DNA of 35,019 nt from a virus, in the IMG/VR virus record IMGVR_UViG_3300020205_004484, positions 1 through 35,019 of that record. One strand, given 5' to 3'. Numbering within the stretch: position 1 is the stretch's first letter; the number at the start of each line of letters is the position of its first letter. This document shows positions 1 to 7,012 of this stretch, piece by piece. The position numbers and the translations under genes are program-made. A model generated the notes under the pieces. That model worked only from the letters and a program-made list of their open reading frames with translations, searched no databases and was not told the DNA's origin.

Positions 1-2
1 CA

Positions 3-50
3 ATCACCGAATATATATCAATGCTGGTTAAGCGTGATGTTGGTAGTTGA
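3..50 (+). CDS. possible C-terminal end of an upstream gene (partial)
   Basis: A reading frame open from the window edge ends with TGA at 48-50 and would encode ITEYISMLVKRDVGS. It lies just upstream of the large plus-strand gene. Another frame is open to a TAA at 70-72, so the assignment is weak: only about 15 residues are visible and no family can be recognised. Confidence 0.22.
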   Translation: MTEYISMLVKRDVGS

Positions 51-87
51 GGGCGTTTTTGTTGTGTCATAATTGACGGGTGGAGGT

Positions 88-3000
88 ATGGGTGAAGTGG
101 AACAAAAAGAATTGGGACCTAAAGTTGGTCCGCAAATTGGTGGGGGTTTACGTTCCGCTCCAGAAGGAATGTCTTTTGTAGACATCACTGGACGTGTTGA
201 CGGTGACAATGATGGAATTGTTTTTGAAGGAATTCCCGGCATGGAACGTCCTATTATTCCTAGGTTTTTGGTTCCAACAAATTTGGCTGGCAAGTTATCA
301 AAACTTATCGAGGGCGACTCGCTAGAGATAGAACGACAACGTCGTGCTGGGAATACAGATATTGAATTTGATGAAAGTAAGTTTAATTCAATTATTTCTT
401 CTTTGCAAGATGAATCCTCTGCAGTGAGAGAAATTGTTTCTCCTAAGCGGAAAAAAATATCTGAGAGAATAAATGATGATTCGTATCAGATGTTGCATCG
501 TCCTGCAGATAGGGAGTCTGGGGCTCCGTTGAGCGATTTGACCCATATCTACCCTAATGATGTTTACGGTCCAGATGGGCTTCGTTTTTATTCTGTTTCT
601 GGCGATGATATGGACGCAAAGGCTTACAGAAAAATTCTCGCTTTTAGAGGTAAGCCAGATGAGAAAGTTTGGGTTTATCGTGCGGTTCCATTGGATTCTC
701 CGGAAACGGTCAGCAAGGGTGAATGGATTTCAATTATTCCTGAATACGCTGTTGAGCATGGCGAAAGTCAACTTGGTGGCAAATACAAAATAGTGGCTGC
801 CCGTGTTCGTGCGGGAGACATTTTCACCGAGGGTGATTCGTGGCATGAGTGGGGGTATGACCCTATTGACGATGTTGGCCCTCTTGGTCGCAAGTCTCCT
901 AAATATAGCCCAAAGATAAAGAAACCCAAATCTGCTGGCAATGATGACGCTAGTAGTTCTCGTTCTAAGCGAGCATTCCCTCCAGTTTCACAATTGGACA
1001 CACCCGAGAAACGTGCGTCTGTCAAGATAAATAGGAAATTTGGTCCATCATTAGGTATCCTAAGACCCGAGAATAAATTTAAACCTGGTCGTTTGAATAA
1101 CTTGTCATCCACTAGTTTTGAAGAAGAAGGCGATGATGGCGAAGAATATACGGTAAAAAACTATTTTGATTCAGTTACTTTTGTCAGAGATTTAGAAAAT
1201 CTAAGAACTGGCAAAAAGAAAAAAGTTACATATTACAACGGTACAGAAGGAGAAGCACCTGATGTCTCCGATTGGACTAAGAGCGTATTAGCCAATATTG
1301 ATAGGGTATCGGGACGATTTGGAAGTATTCCACAACACGTATTATATGAGACAATTGTTGAGCGATATGGGAAAGATTCTTTTGAAAAAATAGTTAGCCA
1401 ACTTTATGGTAGGAAAAAGAAACCAGAAGTAGAGGAAGAAATTTTTTTACATACTTTGAAAAATCTTATTTATTCTTTAAATTTTGCGGACCAAGTTTTA
1501 ACCGAAGAAGACATCAAGCGAGGAAAAAGAAAAATAACTCCCGATGATGTGGAAAATCTTTTAAAATTCATAGGTTACGGAAAGATGTATGGCGAACGTC
1601 AAATTGTATTTGCTGAGAGTGCAAAACGACTACATGCTTTGAAAAAATATGAAGAGTCTCGCCCTGATGTTGTGGTTAATCCAGAATTGCGTGTTGATTT
1701 AAGCGATTTGCGTCCTAGGTTGGATAAATTTAAAACTTTTAACATACCGAGGCGATTTCAGCCTGGGTATACCTTGGAAGGAGCATCTTTCATTGACTGG
1801 ACATCTCCTGATGATGATGAGATGAATGATTCTATGTCTGCATTATTAGAGGCTGGTGAAAGGGTCTTGAATCAGTGGGAAAGCGAAATATCAAGAATTT
1901 CTGATAGTGGTTTGTTGGCGGAGTTGAAATCGATTAAAGAAAAATTAACTCATATGAACAGTGGTAAAGATGATATTGCAAATAAAAAATATGAATTAAT
2001 GAATAAAATCAGCATATTAGCAATTCGTGATGCTGCTTCATATTTGAGTCCTCAATCTCAAAAAGATATTGAAGATTTGATAAAGTCTTTTACCATCAAA
2101 GATGGGGTTTTTGTTGCTAGAAAATCTTTTGCTGGGAAAATAGCCGACATCATTGAGAGGGAACCTATTGGAGAAGGCATTATAAGATTAAATGAAGCGT
2201 TTGGAGGAAGGCCAGACGCAGCATCTCTTAGAAAAATTATTGAACTTAATAATGCTGGTATATCAACTTTTGATGATAGGGTTTATTCGGAAGATATTGA
2301 ATACGCAAAAGATTATCTTCTTCAGTATTGGCGTTTTAGAGCAAATGGATATGGTCCCGGTATACGCCGCGGCAGTAAGCATATAAAAGATTTTAAAATT
2401 CCTGAAATTGGAAATGATGGAAAATTAGGTGTTTCTTATACGCGTATATATAAAGATAAAATAAAAGATGCAAGATTACGGCTCGATACAGGTGATAAAG
2501 AAAGAATATTTCTCAAGCGTGATGATGGCAGTTATTATAATCCATTTAATTTAGATGAAGAAATATTGAATGAATATGAATCTCTTCGAGACAAATTGGC
2601 TGAGGTGTATCGGAGTAAGGAAACACAAGAACTAGAAGAACGTCGAAATAAATTAAGTAAGCAATTATCAAAAGACAGGGTACAAGCACTAATGAATGTT
2701 CTCAGGGCCACTCGTCCGGGTTATGGAGAATCCAATGATTCATTTCAAGAGTATTTTGGGGAAATTATTGGCGGAGAAGGATATGTGCAAGAAGAAGTTC
2801 GCGAAATGATTGAACGAATACGTAGCATTTTTCCTGAAGAATGGATTGCTGGGCTTCTTGGAAAAGGAAAGATGAATCTAGTATGGCGCAAGCGTGGATA
2901 TTTTGCCGAGAACAGAAGGGTACCTGCCGTGGCAATAGACTCCCGTGGATTTACTGTTTTGGCTCACGAAATAGGACACGGCGTAGAGGGTTTGCCGGGA

Positions 3001-3288
3001 ATCATTAATGCTCAAACAATATTTTTCCGAAAAATAGGTTTAGATTTTGGCTGGACTGACGCAACTGCAAAGAAAGTGAAAATTGATTCTACTGGTACCG
3101 AAATGGCCTATGATTACAAATTAATGGGCGAATATGGCGATTCAACCTATATATCAAAAATATATCCTCAGGAAAATTTTGAACTTTTGACTATGGGTAT
3201 AGAAGCATTATTGGTAAGAGGGGATGCTTTATCTGAATTTGATGAACGGTATTTGAATTTTGTTTTAGGCGTATTGGCGGGATTATAA
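88..3288 (+). CDS. large phage polyvalent/MuF-type protein with ART-like region and C-terminal HEXXH metalloprotease
   Basis: About 1066 residues. The N-terminus carries an acidic motif DITGRVDGDNDGIVFEG followed by a MERPIIPRF stretch, resembling Ca-binding-like segments of actinophage head-associated proteins. Around residues 190-263 is a segment (VYRAVP, later HGESQLGGKY, then WHEWGYDP) resembling ADP-ribosyltransferase-like domains of phage polyvalent proteins. The middle is highly charged and probably helical. Near the C-terminus HEIGH (about residues 960-964) is a zincin motif, and ENFELLTMGIEAL about 70 residues later can supply the third, glutamate ligand. The start is uncertain: GGAGGT at 82-87 is too close to ATG88 but well placed for GTG97; an upstream in-frame TTG73 has no clear site. 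Family knowledge suggests a virion-associated or injected protein. Domain calls are from motif reading only. Confidence 0.75.
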   Translation: MGEVEQKELGPKVGPQIGGGLRSAPEGMSFVDITGRVDGDNDGIVFEGIPGMERPIIPRFLVPTNLAGKLSKLIEGDSLEIERQRRAGNTDIEFDESKFNSIISSLQDESSAVREIVSPKRKKISERINDDSYQMLHRPADRESGAPLSDLTHIYPNDVYGPDGLRFYSVSGDDMDAKAYRKILAFRGKPDEKVWVYRAVPLDSPETVSKGEWISIIPEYAVEHGESQLGGKYKIVAARVRAGDIFTEGDSWHEWGYDPIDDVGPLGRKSPKYSPKIKKPKSAGNDDASSSRSKRAFPPVSQLDTPEKRASVKINRKFGPSLGILRPENKFKPGRLNNLSSTSFEEEGDDGEEYTVKNYFDSVTFVRDLENLRTGKKKKVTYYNGTEGEAPDVSDWTKSVLANIDRVSGRFGSIPQHVLYETIVERYGKDSFEKIVSQLYGRKKKPEVEEEIFLHTLKNLIYSLNFADQVLTEEDIKRGKRKITPDDVENLLKFIGYGKMYGERQIVFAESAKRLHALKKYEESRPDVVVNPELRVDLSDLRPRLDKFKTFNIPRRFQPGYTLEGASFIDWTSPDDDEMNDSMSALLEAGERVLNQWESEISRISDSGLLAELKSIKEKLTHMNSGKDDIANKKYELMNKISILAIRDAASYLSPQSQKDIEDLIKSFTIKDGVFVARKSFAGKIADIIEREPIGEGIIRLNEAFGGRPDAASLRKIIELNNAGISTFDDRVYSEDIEYAKDYLLQYWRFRANGYGPGIRRGSKHIKDFKIPEIGNDGKLGVSYTRIYKDKIKDARLRLDTGDKERIFLKRDDGSYYNPFNLDEEILNEYESLRDKLAEVYRSKETQELEERRNKLSKQLSKDRVQALMNVLRATRPGYGESNDSFQEYFGEIIGGEGYVQEEVREMIERIRSIFPEEWIAGLLGKGKMNLVWRKRGYFAENRRVPAVAIDSRGFTVLAHEIGHGVEGLPGIINAQTIFFRKIGLDFGWTDATAKKVKIDSTGTEMAYDYKLMGEYGDSTYISKIYPQENFELLTMGIEALLVRGDALSEFDERYLNFVLGVLAGL

Positions 3289-3289
3289 A

Positions 3290-3601
3290 ATGGCTTGGAT
3301 AATAAGTGCTGACGGTGTGAAACTTTATAGCAGTAGAGACGGTTTGAATTCCGCTATAACGCCATTGGTGGAACGTTGGCTGTCCAAGCGTGGCTGGGGG
3401 CTACCTGTCTCCCCATATCCATCAATCGTTGACTATGACGATAAGGACGAAAGTATGGTTCTTTCTGCACATCTTGAGTATTACAAAGACAGCGCCTATA
3501 CTGACGTCGGTATCGTGGAGTCAGACGTAAAACCATATGTCGCTGATGAAATCCTGGATGCTCCATTGACAGATGAAGACTTAGGACGAGATGGGTCATA
3601 A
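3290..3601 (+). CDS. hypothetical protein, 103 aa
   Basis: Begins one base after the stop of the large metalloprotease-like gene, so it is probably translationally coupled to it. The product is soluble and acidic toward its C-terminus (DAPLTDEDLGRDGS), with no signal peptide, membrane segment or Cys pairs. I do not recognise the family. The next gene starts inside its last codons, which supports a plus-strand operon covering 88-4312. Confidence 0.7.
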   Translation: MAWIISADGVKLYSSRDGLNSAITPLVERWLSKRGWGLPVSPYPSIVDYDDKDESMVLSAHLEYYKDSAYTDVGIVESDVKPYVADEILDAPLTDEDLGRDGS

Positions 3602-3935
3602 AGCAAGAAAAGTAAAACATAAAGATAGTCTATTCAATATAGTTTTGCGGGTTAAAGGTTCAATGAAAAACGAAATCATTGATGCTGCTGAAAAACATGG
3701 AATGCCATTATCTAAATATGTCTTATATTGCGTCTGGGAACATATGCGCTCTGAAAGAGGCATACCCGCCCCAGGTTCCGCTCAATTCACCATACCTGAC
3801 ACTAGGACAGAATTGGAAGCATATATTCGCGGCGAGTCGGTCTTGATGCCCTGTGGCAAGCGTTCATGTGATATGAATATTGTTGAATTCCAAGGTATGG
3901 AGTTTTGCGATACTTGTAATGTGAGGGTTACTTAA
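3591..3935 (+). CDS. putative ribbon-helix-helix protein with C-terminal zinc-binding tail, 114 aa
   Basis: ATG3591 overlaps the previous gene by 11 bases and has AGGA five bases upstream. Residues about 18-50 read like an RHH/Arc-type fold: a beta-strand (NIVLRVKGS) followed by two helices around a G-M-P-L-S-K-Y turn. The C-terminus has CGKRSC and CDTC, four cysteines that could bind one zinc. The same layout (RHH-like core plus C-terminal Cys pairs) occurs in the minus-strand gene at 14391-14708. The likely role is DNA binding; the target is unknown. Inference from pattern, not a database match. Confidence 0.65.
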   Translation: MGHKARKVKHKDSLFNIVLRVKGSMKNEIIDAAEKHGMPLSKYVLYCVWEHMRSERGIPAPGSAQFTIPDTRTELEAYIRGESVLMPCGKRSCDMNIVEFQGMEFCDTCNVRVT

Positions 3936-4312
3936 TGGCGATTGAACACGTCTCAGGGAAAACGATATTTGAAAACAATGCTGAAGCAGTCTTGATTTTT
4001 GTTGATAAACAAGGAAAAAGCAATAGTTACGCTGCAAACTACTGGCCTGACGTAATGCAGGTTGTTGAGATGATGGCAACGACAAATAATTTCAACGAAT
4101 CCGAGGTTGTTGTTTTCAATACAAATCAACTCAAATTGATGGCTACTGTTAATGGCGATAAGGCAAATTGTTTAGAAAATGTTGTAGAGAAAATGCGCGA
4201 ATTCGATATTCGTTCAATAAATATTCCTGGAGATAGTTTGCTTGAAGCAGAAATTATTGCGACAGATTTAGATGTATCTGATTTGGTTTTTAATATTTGC
4301 GAAAATAGGTGA
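3935..4312 (+). CDS. hypothetical protein, 125 aa
   Basis: Starts in a TAATG overlap with the preceding gene, so it is coupled. The product has no signal peptide, membrane span or recognised motif. It looks like a small alpha/beta protein, with alternating hydrophobic strands such as AVLIFVDKQG and VVVFNTNQLKL. It is the last gene of the plus-strand run and is followed by a hairpin-rich convergent spacer. Function unknown. Confidence 0.7.
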   Translation: MAIEHVSGKTIFENNAEAVLIFVDKQGKSNSYAANYWPDVMQVVEMMATTNNFNESEVVVFNTNQLKLMATVNGDKANCLENVVEKMREFDIRSINIPGDSLLEAEIIATDLDVSDLVFNICENR

Positions 4313-4322
4313 ATGTAGTGCG

Positions 4323-4361
4323 GAGCCCCTACCGGAGAGGGGAACAGACCGATAGGGGCTC
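4323..4361. terminator. stem-loop 1 in convergent spacer (possible bidirectional terminator or structured RNA)
   Basis: GAGCCCCTA (4323-4331) pairs perfectly with TAGGGGCTC (4353-4361), and the intervening bases can form further G-C pairs. There is no U-run directly after it on either strand, so it is not a textbook intrinsic terminator. It sits between the ends of a plus-strand gene (4312) and a minus-strand gene (4460). Confidence 0.5.
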
Positions 4362-4373
4362 GACGCGTTGAAG

Positions 4374-4395
4374 AGGAAACCAGGGGAAGTTTCCT
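4374..4395. terminator. stem-loop 2 in convergent spacer
   Basis: AGGAAAC (4374-4380) pairs with GTTTCCT (4389-4395) around an eight-base loop. A short T-rich stretch follows on the plus strand, so it is a reasonable weak terminator for the plus-strand operon. Together with stem-loop 1 it fills most of the 147-base spacer; the rest (4396-4459) is AT-rich with nothing else visible. Confidence 0.45.
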
Positions 4396-4459
4396 TTCAT
4401 ACTATTATTTTAGCACCACTATTTTGATGCTGCAACCCATTAAATGTAATTTACATACT

Positions 4460-6433
4460 TTAATTTAACAAATTGAATAAAATATTAACTGCGCTGACAT
4501 CATTAAATGTCATTTCTCCTTCTACGGCAACATCAAGGATTGACCTCTTTTTCTCGATAAGCGAGTAAATATCCTCATCGATAGTTCCGCTGGTCATCAT
4601 GTATGTTGCCGTTACCGAACCCTTCTGTCCTATGCGATGACATCGCGAATATGTCTGGTCAACGTCTGCGGGAGTCCATGGTAATTCAACAAAAAGCACG
4701 TTTTGAGCAGCGGTCAAGGTGTGTCCAGTTTTTGCTGCCTGGATAGATAACACTATTACTGGTGCCTGTTCGCACGAAAGTGTCTGAAATTTATGTTTGG
4801 CGTCTTCAACGGAATTGATGTCCATTCCGCCCTGTATTTTAAGTCCACCATATTTGCGCGCTATCTCATCGACTATTTCACGATGATGGGCAGCAACAAC
4901 AACCTTCTTGCCATCATTGATTCTTTCCTGAATCCACTCATGCACTACAGGCATTTTTGCTTTTGCAGCAATTTTCCGTAAAACAGAAATCCGAGCAAGA
5001 TGTTCTGCTGCTTCTGTCCGCATTTGTGCTGCAATCTGGCTGGCACCAACAGGAAGGTTTAGTTCCTCTGCAATAATTTTTGCACGGTTAACCAGATAGG
5101 CAACAATGTCTTCTTTTGCTTTTGCGTATTCCTTCATAAACGTGGCATCACCATCTATGAGAAGCGAGTCATGAATAACGGGAGGGAGGTCTGGCATTAC
5201 TTGGTCTTTGGTTCTACGTATATAACATGTTGAACGTAATTTTTCGTTGAGTTCTTCTAGGTTTGAATGCCCATCTAGATGCCATTGTCCCCACTTGTCT
5301 TTATGGGCGCCGCAGTAACGCCTGTAGAAGCCCCAGAGGCCCCCAAACTTATCTAGTTGCCCAATGAGTTCAAGTTGTGGTGCATATTCAGCAGGGCGAT
5401 TAGTTACTGGCGTTCCAGTTAGGCATAGGACTATTGCATTTTTAGGTGCTGACTTAACCATCTTTTTAGCAGCACGAGTTCGTTGAGTATCCATCGATTT
5501 ACAGTAGTGAGATTCATCGAAAATGTAACTATTGTGATTGAGTAGTTCTTTTTCCCAGAAGTTAATGTTGCTATATCCAATGATGAGTACGTCATATGTG
5601 CCGTACATCGGTATTTGTTTCCTATTGAGACATGCTTCAACGATGAGATTTGGAAAAAATTTATTGTATTCTTTCTTCCAGTTCAGTGATAAGTTTGGTG
5701 GGCAAACAACAACTGCTGGATATGATGGTGAACCTTCGCCGGCGAGATAGTGTTGATGGGTATATTCCAAAGTTGCCATTGCCTGCAGAGTTTTCCCCAG
5801 TCCCATTTCGTCTGCAATAAATGCTCTTCGTGAGTTCGCTGCATAGGCAACACCTGCTCGTTGATACGGCAACAGGGTTCCGTTCAGGGATTTAATTTCT
5901 ACTTCAGCATCGGTGGCCCTACTGGCATTTTTTAACACACTAAGTTCGTTGTGTGTTCTTTCTGCTCTATCTCTTACGTTCTGAGGGATGTTTTGTTTGA
6001 ATGTTTCTGCCCATTTAATAACGGTCTGAGAAGCAGATACTGGGGCTCGCCATGCTTTGGTTTTTGGGTCCCAAGTTATTCCCTCGATTTGCTTAACGGA
6101 CCTAACCATAACTGGGTCATATTTAAATGAAAGAAACAGATAGTTGCCTTCTATCGTTACGCCGCCACCAGGATTTTTATGAGCAGGGATATCAAAAGCA
6201 AGTATCTCATCAGTGATTTTGAAATCATATTTTAACCCAAAGGAGCGGATGATTCCCATATTTACTGCGGGTATGCGCCAAACCTTGGAAACCTTGTCCC
6301 ATTTTGCACCCTCAATAGCCTTTATCTCAACCACTAAATTATCATCGTAAGGAAAATCGGCAATTATTTGGTCGTCAATTAACTTTAGGGTACTTGGACG
6401 ATGAACATTGTCGGTTTGACGTGAATATTTCAT
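4460..6433 (-). CDS. SNF2/SWI2-family DNA helicase/ATPase (SMARCAL1-like, HARP-like repeats)
   Basis: 657 residues. The helicase core shows motif I DEMGLGKT (208-215), motif II DESH (306-309), motif III LCLTGTP (about 336-342) and motif VI QTYSRCHRIGQKG (about 593-605), the classic SNF2 set; it should be an ATP-driven dsDNA translocase. Before the core are two similar segments, IEGAKWDKVSKVWRIP (about 40-55) and IEGITWDPKTKAWRAP (about 116-131), resembling HARP-like DNA-annealing modules of SMARCAL1 relatives. SNF2 enzymes are common in phages, where they are placed in replication, recombination or remodelling. It is the last gene of the minus-strand run from 12326. The function class is firm; the exact role is inferred. 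Confidence 0.92.
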   Translation of the reverse strand: MKYSRQTDNVHRPSTLKLIDDQIIADFPYDDNLVVEIKAIEGAKWDKVSKVWRIPAVNMGIIRSFGLKYDFKITDEILAFDIPAHKNPGGGVTIEGNYLFLSFKYDPVMVRSVKQIEGITWDPKTKAWRAPVSASQTVIKWAETFKQNIPQNVRDRAERTHNELSVLKNASRATDAEVEIKSLNGTLLPYQRAGVAYAANSRRAFIADEMGLGKTLQAMATLEYTHQHYLAGEGSPSYPAVVVCPPNLSLNWKKEYNKFFPNLIVEACLNRKQIPMYGTYDVLIIGYSNINFWEKELLNHNSYIFDESHYCKSMDTQRTRAAKKMVKSAPKNAIVLCLTGTPVTNRPAEYAPQLELIGQLDKFGGLWGFYRRYCGAHKDKWGQWHLDGHSNLEELNEKLRSTCYIRRTKDQVMPDLPPVIHDSLLIDGDATFMKEYAKAKEDIVAYLVNRAKIIAEELNLPVGASQIAAQMRTEAAEHLARISVLRKIAAKAKMPVVHEWIQERINDGKKVVVAAHHREIVDEIARKYGGLKIQGGMDINSVEDAKHKFQTLSCEQAPVIVLSIQAAKTGHTLTAAQNVLFVELPWTPADVDQTYSRCHRIGQKGSVTATYMMTSGTIDEDIYSLIEKKRSILDVAVEGEMTFNDVSAVNILFNLLN

Positions 6434-6445
6434 AATCTCAAAATA

Positions 6446-6643
6446 TCATAATACTTGTTCAGAGATGATGTTTAGCCTATCCACAACTTCGTTCCATGAT
6501 TCACTGGTCAGAATTTGGCCAGGTTTTCCGACAGGAATTTCTGGTATGGGTTTTTTGCCAAAGCGAGAAATTTCCGAAATAGTCAATAATGGTGCAGCGA
6601 CTAATGCGCTACTGGAAAAACTTATAAATTTACGACGATTCAA
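6446..6643 (-). CDS. 65-aa protein with twin-arginine (Tat) signal sequence
   Basis: The product begins MNRRKFISFSSSALVAAPLL, which fits a Tat signal: RRKFI, a mildly hydrophobic h-region rich in Ser and Ala. The remaining 40 residues include GKPGQILTSESWNEVVDRLN, resembling a short motif seen in phage tail/fibre proteins near their start. The start codon is TTG, supported by AGGAGA about five bases upstream. It lies nine bases after the whiB stop and 12 bases before the SNF2 gene. A folded-export substrate this short is odd; the signal may instead act as a membrane anchor. Function unknown. Confidence 0.6.
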   Translation of the reverse strand: MNRRKFISFSSSALVAAPLLTISEISRFGKKPIPEIPVGKPGQILTSESWNEVVDRLNIISEQVL

Positions 6644-6652
6644 TTTTCTCTC

Positions 6653-6982
6653 CTATTTGTTTTTTGCTAATTTAGCAAGTGCATTACGAAGATTTGCCCC
6701 ATCCATGGTATTGATAATTTCTTGACGTCGCATCTCGTACTGAACTCTTTTTCTTGTTTTTTCAATAACTCCAGGGCGACGATTCTGAGGCGCAACTCCA
6801 CCCCATATACCAAAGTCGTACTCTTTTAATTCAACGGCGTAGTCGAGACATTCAATACGTACGGGACAATCGGCACATACTTCTTTGGCGGTGGCGACGC
6901 CAACATCATGCCCTTCGCCAAAAAACAAAGAAGTGTCAAGGCCCTTGCAAGATGCTTTATTGAACCATTTGGGTGATTTCAT
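6653..6982 (-). CDS. WhiB-family transcriptional regulator (first of three)
   Basis: 109 residues from ATG6982, chosen because GAGGAG lies ten bases upstream; a TTG at 7000 would place the start inside that site. The four iron-sulfur ligands are C12, C36, C39 and C45 (CADCPVRIEC), followed by the beta-turn GIWGG at 58-62 and a basic C-terminus, so all core WhiB features are present. WhiB proteins carry a 4Fe-4S cluster and bind the primary sigma factor region 4. Phage WhiBs such as that of TM4 can interfere with host WhiB function. The role here is inferred. The 31 bases around its start are duplicated at 9002-9032. Confidence 0.93.
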   Translation of the reverse strand: MKSPKWFNKASCKGLDTSLFFGEGHDVGVATAKEVCADCPVRIECLDYAVELKEYDFGIWGGVAPQNRRPGVIEKTRKRVQYEMRRQEIINTMDGANLRNALAKLAKNK

Positions 6983-7006
6983 TACTATTATTCTCCTCAA
7001 TTATTA
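6976..7006. repeat. 31-bp direct repeat copy A (covers whiB ribosome-binding site and start)
   Basis: Matches 9002-9032 in the same orientation at 29 of 31 positions, with differences at 6994 and 6999. This copy contains the Shine-Dalgarno site and first codons of the whiB gene at 6653-6982. The two copies bracket the secreted-protein gene at 7013-8932. Confidence 0.8.
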
Positions 7007-7012
7007 TTTCTT

